64,000 nucleotides of DNA from Acidimicrobiia bacterium (GTDB taxonomy: Bacteria; Actinomycetota; Acidimicrobiia; IMCC26256; JAGNEX01): NCBI GenBank assembly GCA_020637365.1, contig JACJWE010000001.1, positions 1,580,001 through 1,644,000 of the forward strand. The letters are read 5' to 3'. The translations under genes and the position numbers were made by a program. Under the pieces are notes generated by a model that worked only from the letters and a program-made list of their open reading frames with translations, was not told the origin of the DNA and did no database searches. Positions 45,909 through 56,107 of this stretch are shown here, piece by piece. The first letter of the stretch is position 1. Each line of letters opens with the position of its first letter.

Positions 45909-47517
45909 ATGAGGGGATGCACACGTACACAAGCGCTCGCTCACCGGGTGAACGACGCTGCCAACGCCCATCGACGCGATCCTGCCGATCGCGGCGAGCG
46001 AGCGCTCCTGCCAAGGCGCCAGCGATCTGGGCGACGCCGATTCACGCTGACCATGGCGACCGTGTTCGCCCTGATCGCGTTGATGGCCACCGCTTGCGCC
46101 AGCTCTCACGATGGCTCGGCGACCTCGCCTGGGGCCGATGATGCCTCGGGCCCGACACGACCAGATTCGCCAGGCTCAGGCTCACAGGACCTTGCAGCGG
46201 CGTGCCCGCTCGACGATGGGGTCACCGACGGAACCAAGCTCGAGGTGTGGCACGCAATGGTCGCGCAACCAAAGACCGCATTTGAGGAACTCGTCGATCG
46301 CTACAACGAATCACAGGACGCCGTCACCGTCGAGGTGAGCGGGTACAACTCGTTTGCTGAGCTCCAGGCCAAAGTCCGTGATTCGCTCGGTTCTGACGCC
46401 ATGCCCGACGTCGTTCTGATGGAAGACACGACGACCCAATGGGCGATCGACACCCGCAGCTTCATGCCTGTCCAAGCGTGTCTCGACGCTGGCGGTGAGG
46501 TCGCTGTCGACCAGCAGTTCCTCGACCATTACACGGTCGAGGACACCACATGGGCGATTCCGGTGTCGGTCGCCACCGCCTTCCTCTATTACAACCGGAC
46601 GATGTTCGAACAAGCGGGGCTCGACCCTGACGCCCCGCCCACGACCCTCGATGAGATTCGCTCAGCATCACAGACGATTGTCGATCAGGAGTTGCGCCAC
46701 ACGGAATGGCACTCAACCTGGCGTCGTGGATCTTTGAACATTTGGTGCTGCTCGACGGTCAGCACATCGTCAATAACGACAACGGTCGGAGCGCACGAGC
46801 GACGGAGGCAACACTGCTCGGTGCACCTGCTGAAGCATTGTTCGAGTGGACCCGCGAGATGACCGCCGATTCGCTGCTCATGCCTTTTGAATGGCGTCCC
46901 ACAAGCATCGATCATTTCCTGGCGATGGCGAACGGGCAGGCGGCGATGGGCATCGAAAGTTCATCCGCGCTCTCGACGGTACTGCTCGTCGTCGGTGGCG
47001 GAACGGTTGCCGATACCGGCGGGCTCGATCCCGACGCGCTCGGCGCAGACGATATCGATGCCGAGGGTTTCGATATCGGTGTCGCACCCTTACCTGCGAT
47101 CGGTACCGGTGCCGGCGGCTACCAGGCGGGCGGTGCTGCCGCGTTCATCGCTGAGGGCTCCTCCGCTGCCGACCGGGTTGGGGCGTGGGACTTCATCTCG
47201 TTCATGTCCGACCCGGACGAGCAGGCCCAATGGCATATCGCGAGTTCATTCACGCCGATGTCGGCCGAAGCGGCGGCGCTGCCCGAACTTCAGACCTACT
47301 GGGCGCAGACACCACAGCAGAAACTCTCGTGGAGATGTACCAAACCAACGGTGACGGCGAAGCTAGCGGACCGGTTATCGGCCCATATGACGAGGTCCGC
47401 CAGGTCCTGGCCGCCGCCTGGTTTCGAGCGGCGAAGGGCGACCCCGCAGCTGAGCTCGAAGACGCACAACAAGAGATCGATGATCTCTTGACCGAATACG
47501 CCGACCGGGTCCGCTAA
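45909..47517 (+). CDS. ABC-transporter solute-binding lipoprotein (sugar type), two frameshifts
   Basis: About 536 residues after two missing bases are restored (a G near 46692, and one near 47310). Signal FALIALMATAC with lipobox, then LEVWHAMVAQPKTAFEELVDRYNES, MPDVVLMEDTTTQWAID and WAIPVSVATAFLYYNRTMF. In the second frame come GMALNLASWIFEHLVL and AAMGIESSSALSTVL, then PLPAIGTGAGGYQAGGAAAFI. The third-frame tail is ETLVEMYQTNGDGEASGPVIGPYDEVR, with a C-terminal helix. This is the family that binds glycerol-3-phosphate or oligosaccharides (UgpB/MalE-like). No permease genes follow in the window, so it may serve a distant transporter. The start is uncertain; an ATG near 46052 would leave a minimal signal. 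Confidence 0.75.
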
Positions 47518-47629
47518 CAGATCACCGCTGACCGACGACGCATGAGCGACAACGCATCGGCGTCGCATCGGCGTCATCGGTTCCTCGACGTGGCACGAGC
47601 CGACAGGGCGGCAGCCCGATGTCGGCGCG

Positions 47630-48438
47630 CTATCTGAGCGGGTTGGTGTACTCCAAGTAACACTGCCGAAGAGCTTCATAGAGCACGACGGCGACGGAGT
47701 TGGACAGGTTGAGCGACCGGTTGTTCGGCGCCATGGGAATGGCCAGATGCTGGGCGATTCGGTCGTCATCGAGAACCGCTTGGTCAAGCCCGTCCGATTC
47801 CTGCCCGAAAAGCAGGACATCGCCGCGGGTGAACTCAAAGCTCCAAATATCGGCCGCCGCTTTCGACGTCGTCGCCAACAAGCGTCCTGACGGGGCGGGC
47901 ACCCCGGCACTCCCCTGACCTCAGCACCGGACGCTGACGTCTCGAAACCATCCGGCGCTACACGCCGACCGGCTTCTGAAGGTTGACCGACCTCCGATGC
48001 GTCGACCGGCGCGCCGTTTGTTGCGCCACTCGCCCCGTCGACTGCACAGGCCAGCTCCATCATCAGCAGCATCGCCAGCATCAGCGGCATGACTGCGGTC
48101 CGCAGGTTGTCGGCCGTTGTCGGGGATGCCGAGCGACCGCCGATAGGGAGCGACGAGTCGCCCGCCAAACCCGTCGTTGCGCCCTCCCAAAATGCCTCCA
48201 ACGTGTCCCAGATGACCACCTGCGCCAAGGATGCATAATCGAGCCCCGCCCGACGAAGCGCCGCTGAAGACATGTCAAAGCCGAGCGGGCCGATGAGGTG
48301 CAGCGCCGCACCCGCATTGGCACAGAGCCGAATGGCGTTGCCCGTGTTGCCAGGAATCTGGGGTTGGCACAACACGATGCTCAGGTCGTGATAGCCCCAA
48401 AAATCCGATGGGGACGGTTGGCTGATGAGACCGGTCAT
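47630..48438 (-). CDS. trmL: tRNA (cytidine34-2'-O)-methyltransferase TrmL with ~100-residue insertion, one frameshift
   Basis: The two halves of a SPOUT-fold TrmL are clear: SIVLCQPQIPGNTGNAIRLCANAGAALHLIGPLGF with RRAGLDYASL, and SGRLLATTSKAA ... DVLLFGQESDGL ... IPMAPNNRSLNLSNSVAVVLYEALRQ, which forms the SAM knot. Between WEGA and the second half is an extra stretch of about 95 residues with a hydrophobic core (VMPLMLAMLLMMELACAV). One base is missing near 47905. Corrected length is 269 residues against about 155 normally. TrmL methylates the wobble base of tRNA-Leu in E. coli. The ATG overlaps the stop of the PI-PLC-like gene. Confidence 0.75.
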
Positions 48439-49469
48439 CGCGAGCAACGCTGCGGGTCGGCGACGACAGGGTTGCACGCTATCGGCTGCCCGCTGCTGGT
48501 CACCACGCCATATCCTCCAGGCAGCGAGTTGGGTCGATCGGCCCGACTGTCCGCTGGCTGATCGGTCACGATGAGTTGGGCGCCCGACGCGAAGGCTCGC
48601 TCCGCTCGACGGCCGTCGCCCGCACGGACCTCGACGAGGTCCGTATCGGCGAAGGTGCGCACCATCATGTGGGCGTTGAGTGCCGCAGCGATCCGCTCCT
48701 GCTCACCGGGCTGTTCGACTTCGGCGAACACGACGTCACCGCCCCACCTCGACGGATCTTGCGATGACGCCAACAGCACACCGTCGCGCTGATGACCAAG
48801 CACCGACCGTTGAACGAACGAATCGTCGTTCACCACCACCAAGAAGCGGCCCCCGAAGCTCGCCGAGGCGAGGCCAACCCGATCCATCGATCCGCTGCTG
48901 CAGAGTGGCGTGACCGGCGCGCAACTCGGCGGGGTCATGATGCGCTCCCGGCCGAGAGCGTCCGCAACAACGTGATCGAGTCGGCTGACGTCGTCATCGT
49001 TCATCGGCAGAAGCCGGTTGAAGATCTCATCATATTTGGGGTCGATGAAGATGACGATTGGATCGTGATCGGGGTGTGCATGTGACCAACCAGCGACTTG
49101 TGACAAACATGCGGCCAAGGTCGGGCAGGTCGAACCCTGATCGGTGATCGGAGTATGGAGAACTCGCCACTGCCCCGCCCAGTCGTAGACGTCGAGCTCG
49201 ATGTGGCGGACACCCTGAAAGTCGAACTGCTCTGCGAGCGGTGCCTTGGTATCGGCGCGGGTCGGTGAGGGTGTCGTAGCGACGTGGTAGCTGTTGTGGG
49301 TGCCGACCATCTGCGCCTGGTTGAGGGCGAGGTCATCGACACCTGGTGTGGAGGCTCCGCCGACCCATCCCGATGCCTGTACCGACCAGGCGATACATAT
49401 CGACACGGTCACCCAAGCCACAAACCAAACGTGCCGCGACCTGGCGCGATCACACGATATGCCGTTCAA
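48435..49469 (-). CDS. Secreted Ca-dependent PI-PLC-like phosphodiesterase
   Basis: 344 residues. Signal peptide HVWFVAWVTVSICIAWSVQAS. Catalytic features of the PLC-X fold: VGTHNSYHV (first active His), VRHIELDVYDW (metal-binding Glu/Asp), VLHTPITD (second His), then FIDPKYD and VVFAEVEQPGEQERI. This matches the actinobacterial phosphatidylinositol-specific phospholipase C1-like group. The TTG at 49469 is chosen because GGAGG stands 6 nt before it and the signal peptide then begins at a normal place; a longer open frame to 49637 exists. It is divergent from the acyl-CoA dehydrogenase and overlaps trmL by 4 bp. Confidence 0.82.
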   Translation of the reverse strand: MNGISCDRARSRHVWFVAWVTVSICIAWSVQASGWVGGASTPGVDDLALNQAQMVGTHNSYHVATTPSPTRADTKAPLAEQFDFQGVRHIELDVYDWAGQWRVLHTPITDQGSTCPTLAACLSQVAGWSHAHPDHDPIVIFIDPKYDEIFNRLLPMNDDDVSRLDHVVADALGRERIMTPPSCAPVTPLCSSGSMDRVGLASASFGGRFLVVVNDDSFVQRSVLGHQRDGVLLASSQDPSRWGGDVVFAEVEQPGEQERIAAALNAHMMVRTFADTDLVEVRAGDGRRAERAFASGAQLIVTDQPADSRADRPNSLPGGYGVVTSSGQPIACNPVVADPQRCSR

Positions 49470-49569
49470 TTGATGCCTCCCATCGAGCGCAGCTCCGAAT
49501 CGAAGTGAGAAGCGCCCACGGGTGAGGATACGCAAAGCTGACCAAAGAATCGACCAAAGGATTTCGGCC

Positions 49570-50721
49570 ATGCGCTGGACCCAAGACCACGAGATGTTCC
49601 GCAGCACCGTTCGGGCGTTCGTCGACAACGAGATCAATCCGAACGTCGAAGCGTGGGAAGAGGCCGGACATATGCCCCTTCATGACATCTTCAAAAAGAT
49701 GGGCGACCTGGGCTTTCTTGGTTTGGAGTACGACGTCGAAGACGGTGGACAAGGAGCGGATCACACCTTTACGGTGATCCTCGGCGAAGAGATCGGTCGG
49801 GCACATCACGGTTCGATAGCGATGGCGACCGGCGTCCAAACCGATATGGCCACACCTGCATTGGCACGCTGGGGTAGCAAGGACCTCAAAGAGCGCTACC
49901 TCCGCCCTGCGCTTTCAGGTGACATGGTTTCAGCGATCGCAGTCACCGAACCCGATGCTGGTTCCGACGTCGCCGCAATCCGTACACGGGCAGTGCGCGA
50001 CGGCGACGAATGGGTGATCAACGGCACCAAGCTCTACATCACCAACGGCACTCAAGCCGACTGGATGTGCCTCTTGGCCCGCACTTCCGATGAAGGCGGC
50101 TATGGCGGTATGAGCCAGATTGTGGTGCCGACCGACGTTGAAGGCTTCTCGGTGAGTCGCAAACTCAACAAGCTCGGTATGCGGGCCTCCGATACCGCTG
50201 AACTGGTCTTTGAAGATGTCCGAGTACCGGTATCCAACACGATCGGCAAGGCCGGACGAGGCTTTCAGCAACAGATGATGCAGTTTCAGAACGAGCGGAT
50301 GATCGCCGCTTACAACGCGATCGGTGGGATCGAAGAAGCGCTTCGAAAGACCTGGGACTACTTGGCGGAACGCAAGGCATTCGGCAAGCCGCTGTTGGCG
50401 AATCAACACCTTCAGTTCACCCTCGCCGAGCTGTCGGCGGAGTTCGATATGTACAAGGAGTACTGCTACAGCTGCGCGCAACGTTTCGCATCCGGCGAGG
50501 ACACGACGCGCATGGCGACGATCGCCAAGCTCAAGGCGGGACGACTCATACGCGAGGTCGCCGACGTCTGCATGCAGTACCACGGCGGCATTGGCTATAT
50601 GGAAGAAACGTGGACGGCACGTTTCATGCGCGACAACCGGATCTTGGCGATCGGCGGTGGCGCGGACGAAGTGATGCTTCGCATCATCGCTCGACTCGAC
50701 GGCTTCAGCACCGAGTTCTAA
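49570..50721 (+). CDS. Acyl-CoA dehydrogenase
   Basis: 383 residues. Flavin-contact motifs AVTEPDAGSDVAAIRTRA and LYITNGTQADW, then LGMRASDTAELVFEDVRVP, QFQNERMIAAYNAIGG and the C-terminal QYHGGIGYMEETWTARFMRD, where a Glu near the GGIGY loop is the usual catalytic base. It introduces the alpha-beta double bond into an acyl-CoA and passes electrons to ETF. Chain length is not determinable. AAAGGA lies 9 nt before the ATG at 49570. Confidence 0.92.
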   Translation: MRWTQDHEMFRSTVRAFVDNEINPNVEAWEEAGHMPLHDIFKKMGDLGFLGLEYDVEDGGQGADHTFTVILGEEIGRAHHGSIAMATGVQTDMATPALARWGSKDLKERYLRPALSGDMVSAIAVTEPDAGSDVAAIRTRAVRDGDEWVINGTKLYITNGTQADWMCLLARTSDEGGYGGMSQIVVPTDVEGFSVSRKLNKLGMRASDTAELVFEDVRVPVSNTIGKAGRGFQQQMMQFQNERMIAAYNAIGGIEEALRKTWDYLAERKAFGKPLLANQHLQFTLAELSAEFDMYKEYCYSCAQRFASGEDTTRMATIAKLKAGRLIREVADVCMQYHGGIGYMEETWTARFMRDNRILAIGGGADEVMLRIIARLDGFSTEF

Positions 50722-50748
50722 ACAGGCCGATGGGCGAGGCCGTGTCCC

Positions 50749-50778
50749 GCTGGTCGGACACCTGGGTGTCTGACCAGC
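50749..50778. terminator. Hairpin after the acyl-CoA dehydrogenase
   Basis: GCTGGTC-G-GACAC ... GTGTC-T-GACCAGC, a 12-bp stem with one mismatch and a small loop, 28 bp past the stop. It also precedes the convergent small membrane-protein gene's end, so it may serve both. Confidence 0.6.
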
Positions 50779-50796
50779 ACCGATCGGCGACCAGGA

Positions 50797-50996
50797 TCAG
50801 TCGGTGATGTGGTTGGAGATCATGGCGGTGTCGCCAGCATCGAAGTTGAGCACCGGCGGCGGCGTCGCGTCCGCGTCATCGTTCCACCACGCAATCAGGC
50901 CGAGGCTCGCCCCAGCACGACGACAAAACCCAGTACCGCTGCGGTCACCGCTTGTTTTGACCCGCCCTGGGCCTTGGCCTGTTCGCCCTGAGACAT
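50797..50996 (-). CDS. Small single-pass membrane protein, one frameshift
   Basis: GAGGAG lies 5 nt before an ATG at 50996. The reading starts MSQGEQAKAQGGSKQ, then a membrane helix (AVTAAVLGFVVVLG). Around the GGGG run at about 50911-50914 one base is missing, after which SLGLIAWWNDDADATPPP and a polar tail ending SNHITD follow to a TGA at 50797. The corrected product is 66 residues. No family recognised. The strong ribosome site and clean topology argue for a real gene. Confidence 0.5.
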
Positions 50997-51320
50997 CTCT
51001 GCTCCTCACCGCTGGCGGCGCTGCGGGCCTGGTACCGCCGTACCGGCCCACGTCGGCGCTGCTGGTTTGTTAGGTCCTCGTTCGGAGAACGCATTGTGCT
51101 CCGATACCGACCAAACCTCAAATGGTGGACGTTTCAATGTTCAGCGCTCTACCGAAGGAACAACAGCAACGCTGGCAACTATGGTCATACCAGCAACTGA
51201 ATAACGCACCATATTTTCGTTCTATGACAGGGTTATTGATCCCGAGTATCCAGGCTGTCAACCACACACCTTTGGACTACTCAGTGCCCGTCCGCTTCGT
51301 CGCCGAGATGGTTGTGCCAC
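50997..51320. other. Gap with an AT-rich segment
   Basis: Holds the upstream region of the small membrane protein, with a GGTAC-cgcc-GTACC repeat at 51031-51044. From about 51130 to 51260 the sequence is clearly more AT-rich than its neighbours. An open frame across it reads into the lipoprotein but lacks similarity and a ribosome site. It may contain the lipoprotein promoter or a fragment of imported DNA. Confidence 0.4.
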
Positions 51321-52237
51321 ATGAATCGCCGACTCGATGCCACCGCCCAATCCCAGCCCTTCGCCCTCGCTGCCGTGCCGCTGCGCAGGTCAGTTTTGCG
51401 GCCACTCGCCACCCTCGCGTTGGTGTGTGCCTGTTGCTGGCGAGCTGCGCATCGGACGATTCAACGGCGACGGTTTCGACCACGACGACTGCGGCTCCGA
51501 CCACCACGACGACACAACCCTCTCCGCTCGTGGGCAGCGGGTACTTTCCCACCGACGAGTTCTTCATCGGAAATACCGAGATCCCCGTCGCCGAGTTCGA
51601 TGAGATCAGAGCCGACTCAGACATTCCGGCCGACTATCCGGTTCGCTTCGCCCCCGAGATGGACATCACGAATCCTCGGATGGAGCACCAGCTCCAGCTT
51701 CTTGCCAACCACGTCGCAACAGACGCGGATGGTTCAGTTCGCGTGATGCCCTTCGCCCCGCACTGGACCTCGACCGGTTCGCTTCGGGTTCTGGTACTGA
51801 TCGACAACGGCGGCAACGATGACCTCGGCGGCATGTCGATCGACCTGACGGTCTTTGATAAGTCCCCTGAGGGGCTCACCCGGCAAACGTCGACGATGAA
51901 CGACTCGACCTCCACAACTCATCACAGCGCTGAACAAGGCACGACAACGGCGACGACCTCATCCGTGGAGACATCCGGCGAGGCTGCCAGCGACATACCC
52001 GAGTCGACCACGTCGACCGAGTTCGAGATGCCCGACGATGATGCCACCTTGCCTGACGGCCCCAACCGAACGGCCGCGTCGGCCCGCTTCGAGCTGACCT
52101 ACCCGACCGATGCCCCGCTACCGGCACGCTCGATGGAGCTCAACGTCTTGGAGTTCAGTCCCAGTCGAGTGGTCGAACCAGGAGCGACATTGGTCAGAAC
52201 CTCATACGATCTGAGAGTGACCGGACATCCGGCCTGA
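51321..52237 (+). CDS. Lipoprotein of unknown function, one frameshift in the signal peptide
   Basis: About 305 residues. Starts MNRRLDATAQSQPF; the signal runs VLRPLATLALV and then, one frame over, CLLLASCASDD. One base is missing in the GGTGTGTGCC stretch near 51425, so the lipobox L-A-S-C lies in the other frame. After a Thr linker comes GSGYFPTDEFFIGNTEIPVAEFDE, HWTSTGSLRVLVLIDNGGNDDLGG and a beta-rich region with a Thr/Ser loop, ending in an Ig-like strand pattern. No enzyme motif. It precedes the NYN gene by 26 bp and is probably co-transcribed. Confidence 0.6.
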
Positions 52238-52263
52238 CGAACTCAACACAACCCGAGGACAGC

Positions 52264-53489
52264 TTGTTGATAAGCGACGAAGAACGAATAGCGCTCCTGC
52301 TCGATTACGAAAACTTGGCGATCGGGGCGCGCGAAAGCGGCTATGAGGGCTTTGACCTACCCGCCGTCAACTCGGCGTTGGCCGACCGCGGACGCGTGGT
52401 CGTGCGCCGGGCATATGGCGACTGGAACCTGTTCGACGGCGACCGGCGCATGCTCGTCGCTGGACAGGTTGAACTGATCGAAATCCCCCAGCGGATCGGC
52501 GCAACCAGGAAGAACGCCGCCGATATCAAGATGGCGGTGGACGCGCTCGAGCTCGCCTTTGCTCGCGACTACATCACGACCTTCGTGATCGGCACTGGCG
52601 ATAGCGACTTCACCCCGCTGGTCAGCAAGCTGCGCGAACTCAACAAGCGAGTCATCGGGCTCGGTATCGAGCAGTCGACTTCGGCGCTGTTGCCACCGGC
52701 GTGTGACGAGTTCTTGTTCTACGGCAAACTCGACGGCGTCGAATCTCTCGACGAGGTTGCATCACGCCCGGGCCGGAGGCGACCGAGGCGGCTGGTGCGG
52801 GGGCGCAGCGATCCACGTTCCGATGACAGCACCGTCAGCGACGAGGCAAAGAACGGCAGGGCAAACAACGACAACAGATCCAGCGGCGTCGGTGGACGCT
52901 CACGCAGCACCGCTGAGGCCGATACGGCTTCGGACTCAGACGCTTCCGACCTCGAGGATGCGACCGTGAGTTCGTTGAGGTCGAGCTCAGACGTCGCGCT
53001 CGACCTCGGACGGATCGTGGTTCAGACGCTTGCCGGTTTGAACCGGGTCGCCACCGGCCCGGTCACCGCATCGATGCTCAAACAGGCGATCCTCCGAAAG
53101 GACCCGACCTTTGATGAGTCCGACGCGGGGTTTCGTGGTTTTGGCGAGTTGCTCAACCACCTGCGCGATCGTCGCATCGTCACGCTCGAACAAGGACCCG
53201 CTATCGGCGACCCCGAGGTGTCCTTCGCCGAACACACAGGCGAAGAGCGAGACGCGTTTTCGCTGTTGCAAAGCGTGGTGCAACGAGAGGCGAAGGCGAC
53301 TGGTTCGGGTCGCGTGGTGCTGTCAGGGCTCAAGACGCTCCTGCGCCGAGAGGACCCTCCTTCAGCGAGAAAGACCTGGGTTTTCGCGCGTTCCGACACT
53401 TCTGCCGGGCAGCGCAAAGCCGTGGCCTCATCGATATGGAATGGTCAGACGATCTTGACGACTATGCCGTCTGGGTCCCAGCCTCCTAG
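52264..53489 (+). CDS. NYN-domain nuclease with two LOTUS/OST-HTH domains, one frameshift
   Basis: About 408 residues. NYN (PIN-like) domain: ALLLDYENLAIG with the first Asp, KNAADIKMAVDALELA, and FVIGTGDSDFTPLVSKLREL with the acidic pair. After a Ser/Arg/Asp-rich linker come two related OST-HTH/LOTUS units: VTASMLKQAILRKDPTFDES through to RRIVTLE, and LKTLLRREDP ... FSEKDLGFRAFRHF ... GLIDME. One base is missing near 53357, after which the second unit continues to a TAG at 53487. NYN-LOTUS proteins are RNA-binding endonucleases. TTG at 52264 is the start. Confidence 0.82.
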
Positions 53490-53529
53490 ACACCCCCCAT
53501 TGGGTAACCCCAGGGGCAGCGTCCGGTCC

Positions 53530-55958
53530 TCACCGATGGATCTGAGCATCGGCATAGAGCTCCTCTAGCACCGGGCCGATGATGCCGCCCAGCCAGTCGG
53601 CGCTCTCGGTGGTGAAGTGCAGCCCGTCGGGACGGGCATCGGTGATCGGTCCAACCCGCGTGGTGAACTCGCCGGTTGGACAGACCAACGCGTCAAAGTC
53701 GAGCACGGTGAATCGCGGGTTCGCGAGATTCATGGCGAGCTGCGGGACGACCTGGTCGTTGATGGGTTCGAGAGGGCCATCGTCGGGTGTGACCACCAGC
53801 CCCGACGGTGTCACAAATGTGGCGTCACGACACGGGGTCGTCAGCCAGAGGACCTGGGCACCGCTGCTCAGCATCAGTTGGCTCAACTCGGTGTACTCGC
53901 TGAGGAGCCACTGGTCATAGGTGGCGTCACCCGGGCCGAGCTCACTGCCCCATTCGGGCAATTTGACCGGTTGGCGGTCTAGTTGTCCCGACAGCAACAC
54001 GATGACGTCAGGCTGGAAATCGGCGAGATGCTCAGGCAGATAGTCGGCCCAGTAGTTGCAGGTATGTCCGCGCTCGGTGACGTAGATCCGAGGACGAACG
54101 GATTCTCGGGCAAAACTGCATTCGGGTATTGCGATGTTCCAGACGACGACCTCGGTCCCCGAGGAAGCGTTTTGTTGTTCCGCCCAATCGGTCAGACCAT
54201 GGCCAAGGGATTCCGCCACCGAGTCGCCGAACACCATGATGCGCAGCGGGCGCGGCAGCGTCGACACATCGACGTCTCGGCTGTACGCATCCAGCGCCTC
54301 GATCAGGTCTGGACCGGTCAGACCCGCGGTTCCGACAAGCTGGGATCGGCTCGTTGACGCGGCATCTTGGGGTGCGCCAGCCTGCGACGGTCGGTCGGAT
54401 GGCGATTGACCGGCGAGGTCTGGCCGTCCGGGCGTTGCCGACGTTGCGGGCGTTGCGGGCGCTGCCCCCTCCGCGCTGGCAGCACCTGGGTGACGCCGGG
54501 TCGTTGTGAGCTCACTCTGCCCCGAATCCGGCGGTGGGGCCGCCAGCGATAGATCGACGGGTTGAGCGACCAGATTGGTCGAGGGGGGTGCGGCACCCAT
54601 GGTGAACACCATCGAGACCACCACGGTCAACCCCACCGCACCGCTCAGCGCCCACTTCTGGCTCCACCCTCTGGTAATGCCGAGGGCCGCCGCGGCGGAT
54701 CGGTTCTTCGACAAAGCGGTACGACAACGCAGCGAGCGTCACCGTGACGGCGCACCGCAACATGAACAGCCACCAGCCGTCGGCATGTGCCTGTTGTGGA
54801 TTCAGCCAGACAAAGACCGGCCAGTGATACAGGTAGATGCCATAGGACCATCGGCCTATGGCTCGCGCAGGGGCAACGCTGAGCAGTCGCGCCAAGCGGC
54901 CAGGACGACTCGCCGCGATCAGCACCGCGACGGTCGCCCCGGTGTGCACCGACAGACCGAGGGGGTACAGCCGCGAGTCGTCTTGTCGCGCGACCGTCCA
55001 CAGCACTGCCATGATCACCAGACCGAGAAGGCCCAGCACCGTCCAGAGCGGGCGGTCTGCACCTGCGCTTCGGCGCCGTCGACGCGCTGCGCGACCCTCG
55101 GTATCGGCGCCAGACATGGCGATAGGCGCTCCGGTCAGGTCGCCCAAGGCGGCTGACGGCTCCGATACGCCGCGCAGTCGCCGGAGCAACATCACCGACG
55201 CCAGCAACGACCCGCTCAACAGTTCAAAGGCCCGGGTGTGGGTGCCGTAATACGCGACGTCAATGGAATCCGCTGCGCTGGCGCGCTCGCCGCGAGCGAC
55301 AAGACGATCAAGCCACCCAAGACCCAAACCAGCAAACGAACCCGCCGAGCCTGTTCATCGATGGCCTCGGGAGCTCGCCATCCCAAACATGCCCAGGCCA
55401 CCATCGGGACGATGAGATACATCTGCTCCTCGATGCCGAGCGACCAGGTATGCAGCAGAGCGCTCGGAGCGATGAACAGGTCGAGGTAGGACGTCGAATG
55501 CGCAATGTGTTCCCAGTTCGCTGTGTAGGTCAGCGTCCAAGGGATGTCACCTCGCAACGTCGCCAACTGGGACTGATCGCCGACCGCCCAGAACGCCATC
55601 ACCGATCCGACGACCGTCATCAACAGTGCAGGCGTCAATCGCCGGATCCGCCGAACCCAAAACCTGTTCAGCGCCAGACCGTTCGTTCGGCTGGCGTTGG
55701 AAGCGGTGTGATCAGCGTTGGGTGCATCGAGTGGGGTACAACAGTCGCGGTCGGTCCCGTGAGCCACGAGGACAACAAGACCGATGTGATCAACAAACCC
55801 GACAATGTGAAGAAGAGCGAGACGCCGAGGAAGCCACCTTGGATCCACTCAAAACCGTTGTGAAACGCTAATACCGCGCTAACGGCAAGCGCTCGGAGGC
55901 CGTCGAAGGCTGGAATGTGAGGGCGGCGCGTCGTCGACGGGTCGTTCTTGACGTACAT
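53530..55958 (-). CDS. Acyltransferase-3 (OafA/YrhL) fused to SGNH domain, three frameshifts
   Basis: About 809 residues. The N-terminal acyltransferase domain starts HIPAFDGLRALAVSAVLAFH with the catalytic His in FH, then FWVRRIRRLTPALL, LHTWSLGIEEQMYL, YGIYLYHWPVFVWL and FVEEPIRRG. The C-terminal SGNH domain has VFGDSVAESLGHG (Ser), a Gly in LLSGQLDRQ, and DGLHFTTE (Asp and His). The frame moves near 55730, 55280 and 54700. Such fusions O-acetylate peptidoglycan, teichoic or sugar polymers, moving acetyl through the membrane to the SGNH domain outside. A Pro/Ala/Ser linker separates the two parts. Confidence 0.8.
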
Positions 55959-56107
55959 TTCTTGCTGTCGAACCTTGCTGGGGCCGCTTCCAAGTCGGAT
56001 GTTTCGGGGATCCGCTGGGACCCCACGACGGCCCTGACCATATCTCGATTGGCGACAGAGCCGGGCAGCAAGGTGACGGTGCCGAGCGGCGAGGACTAAG
56101 ACGAGTG

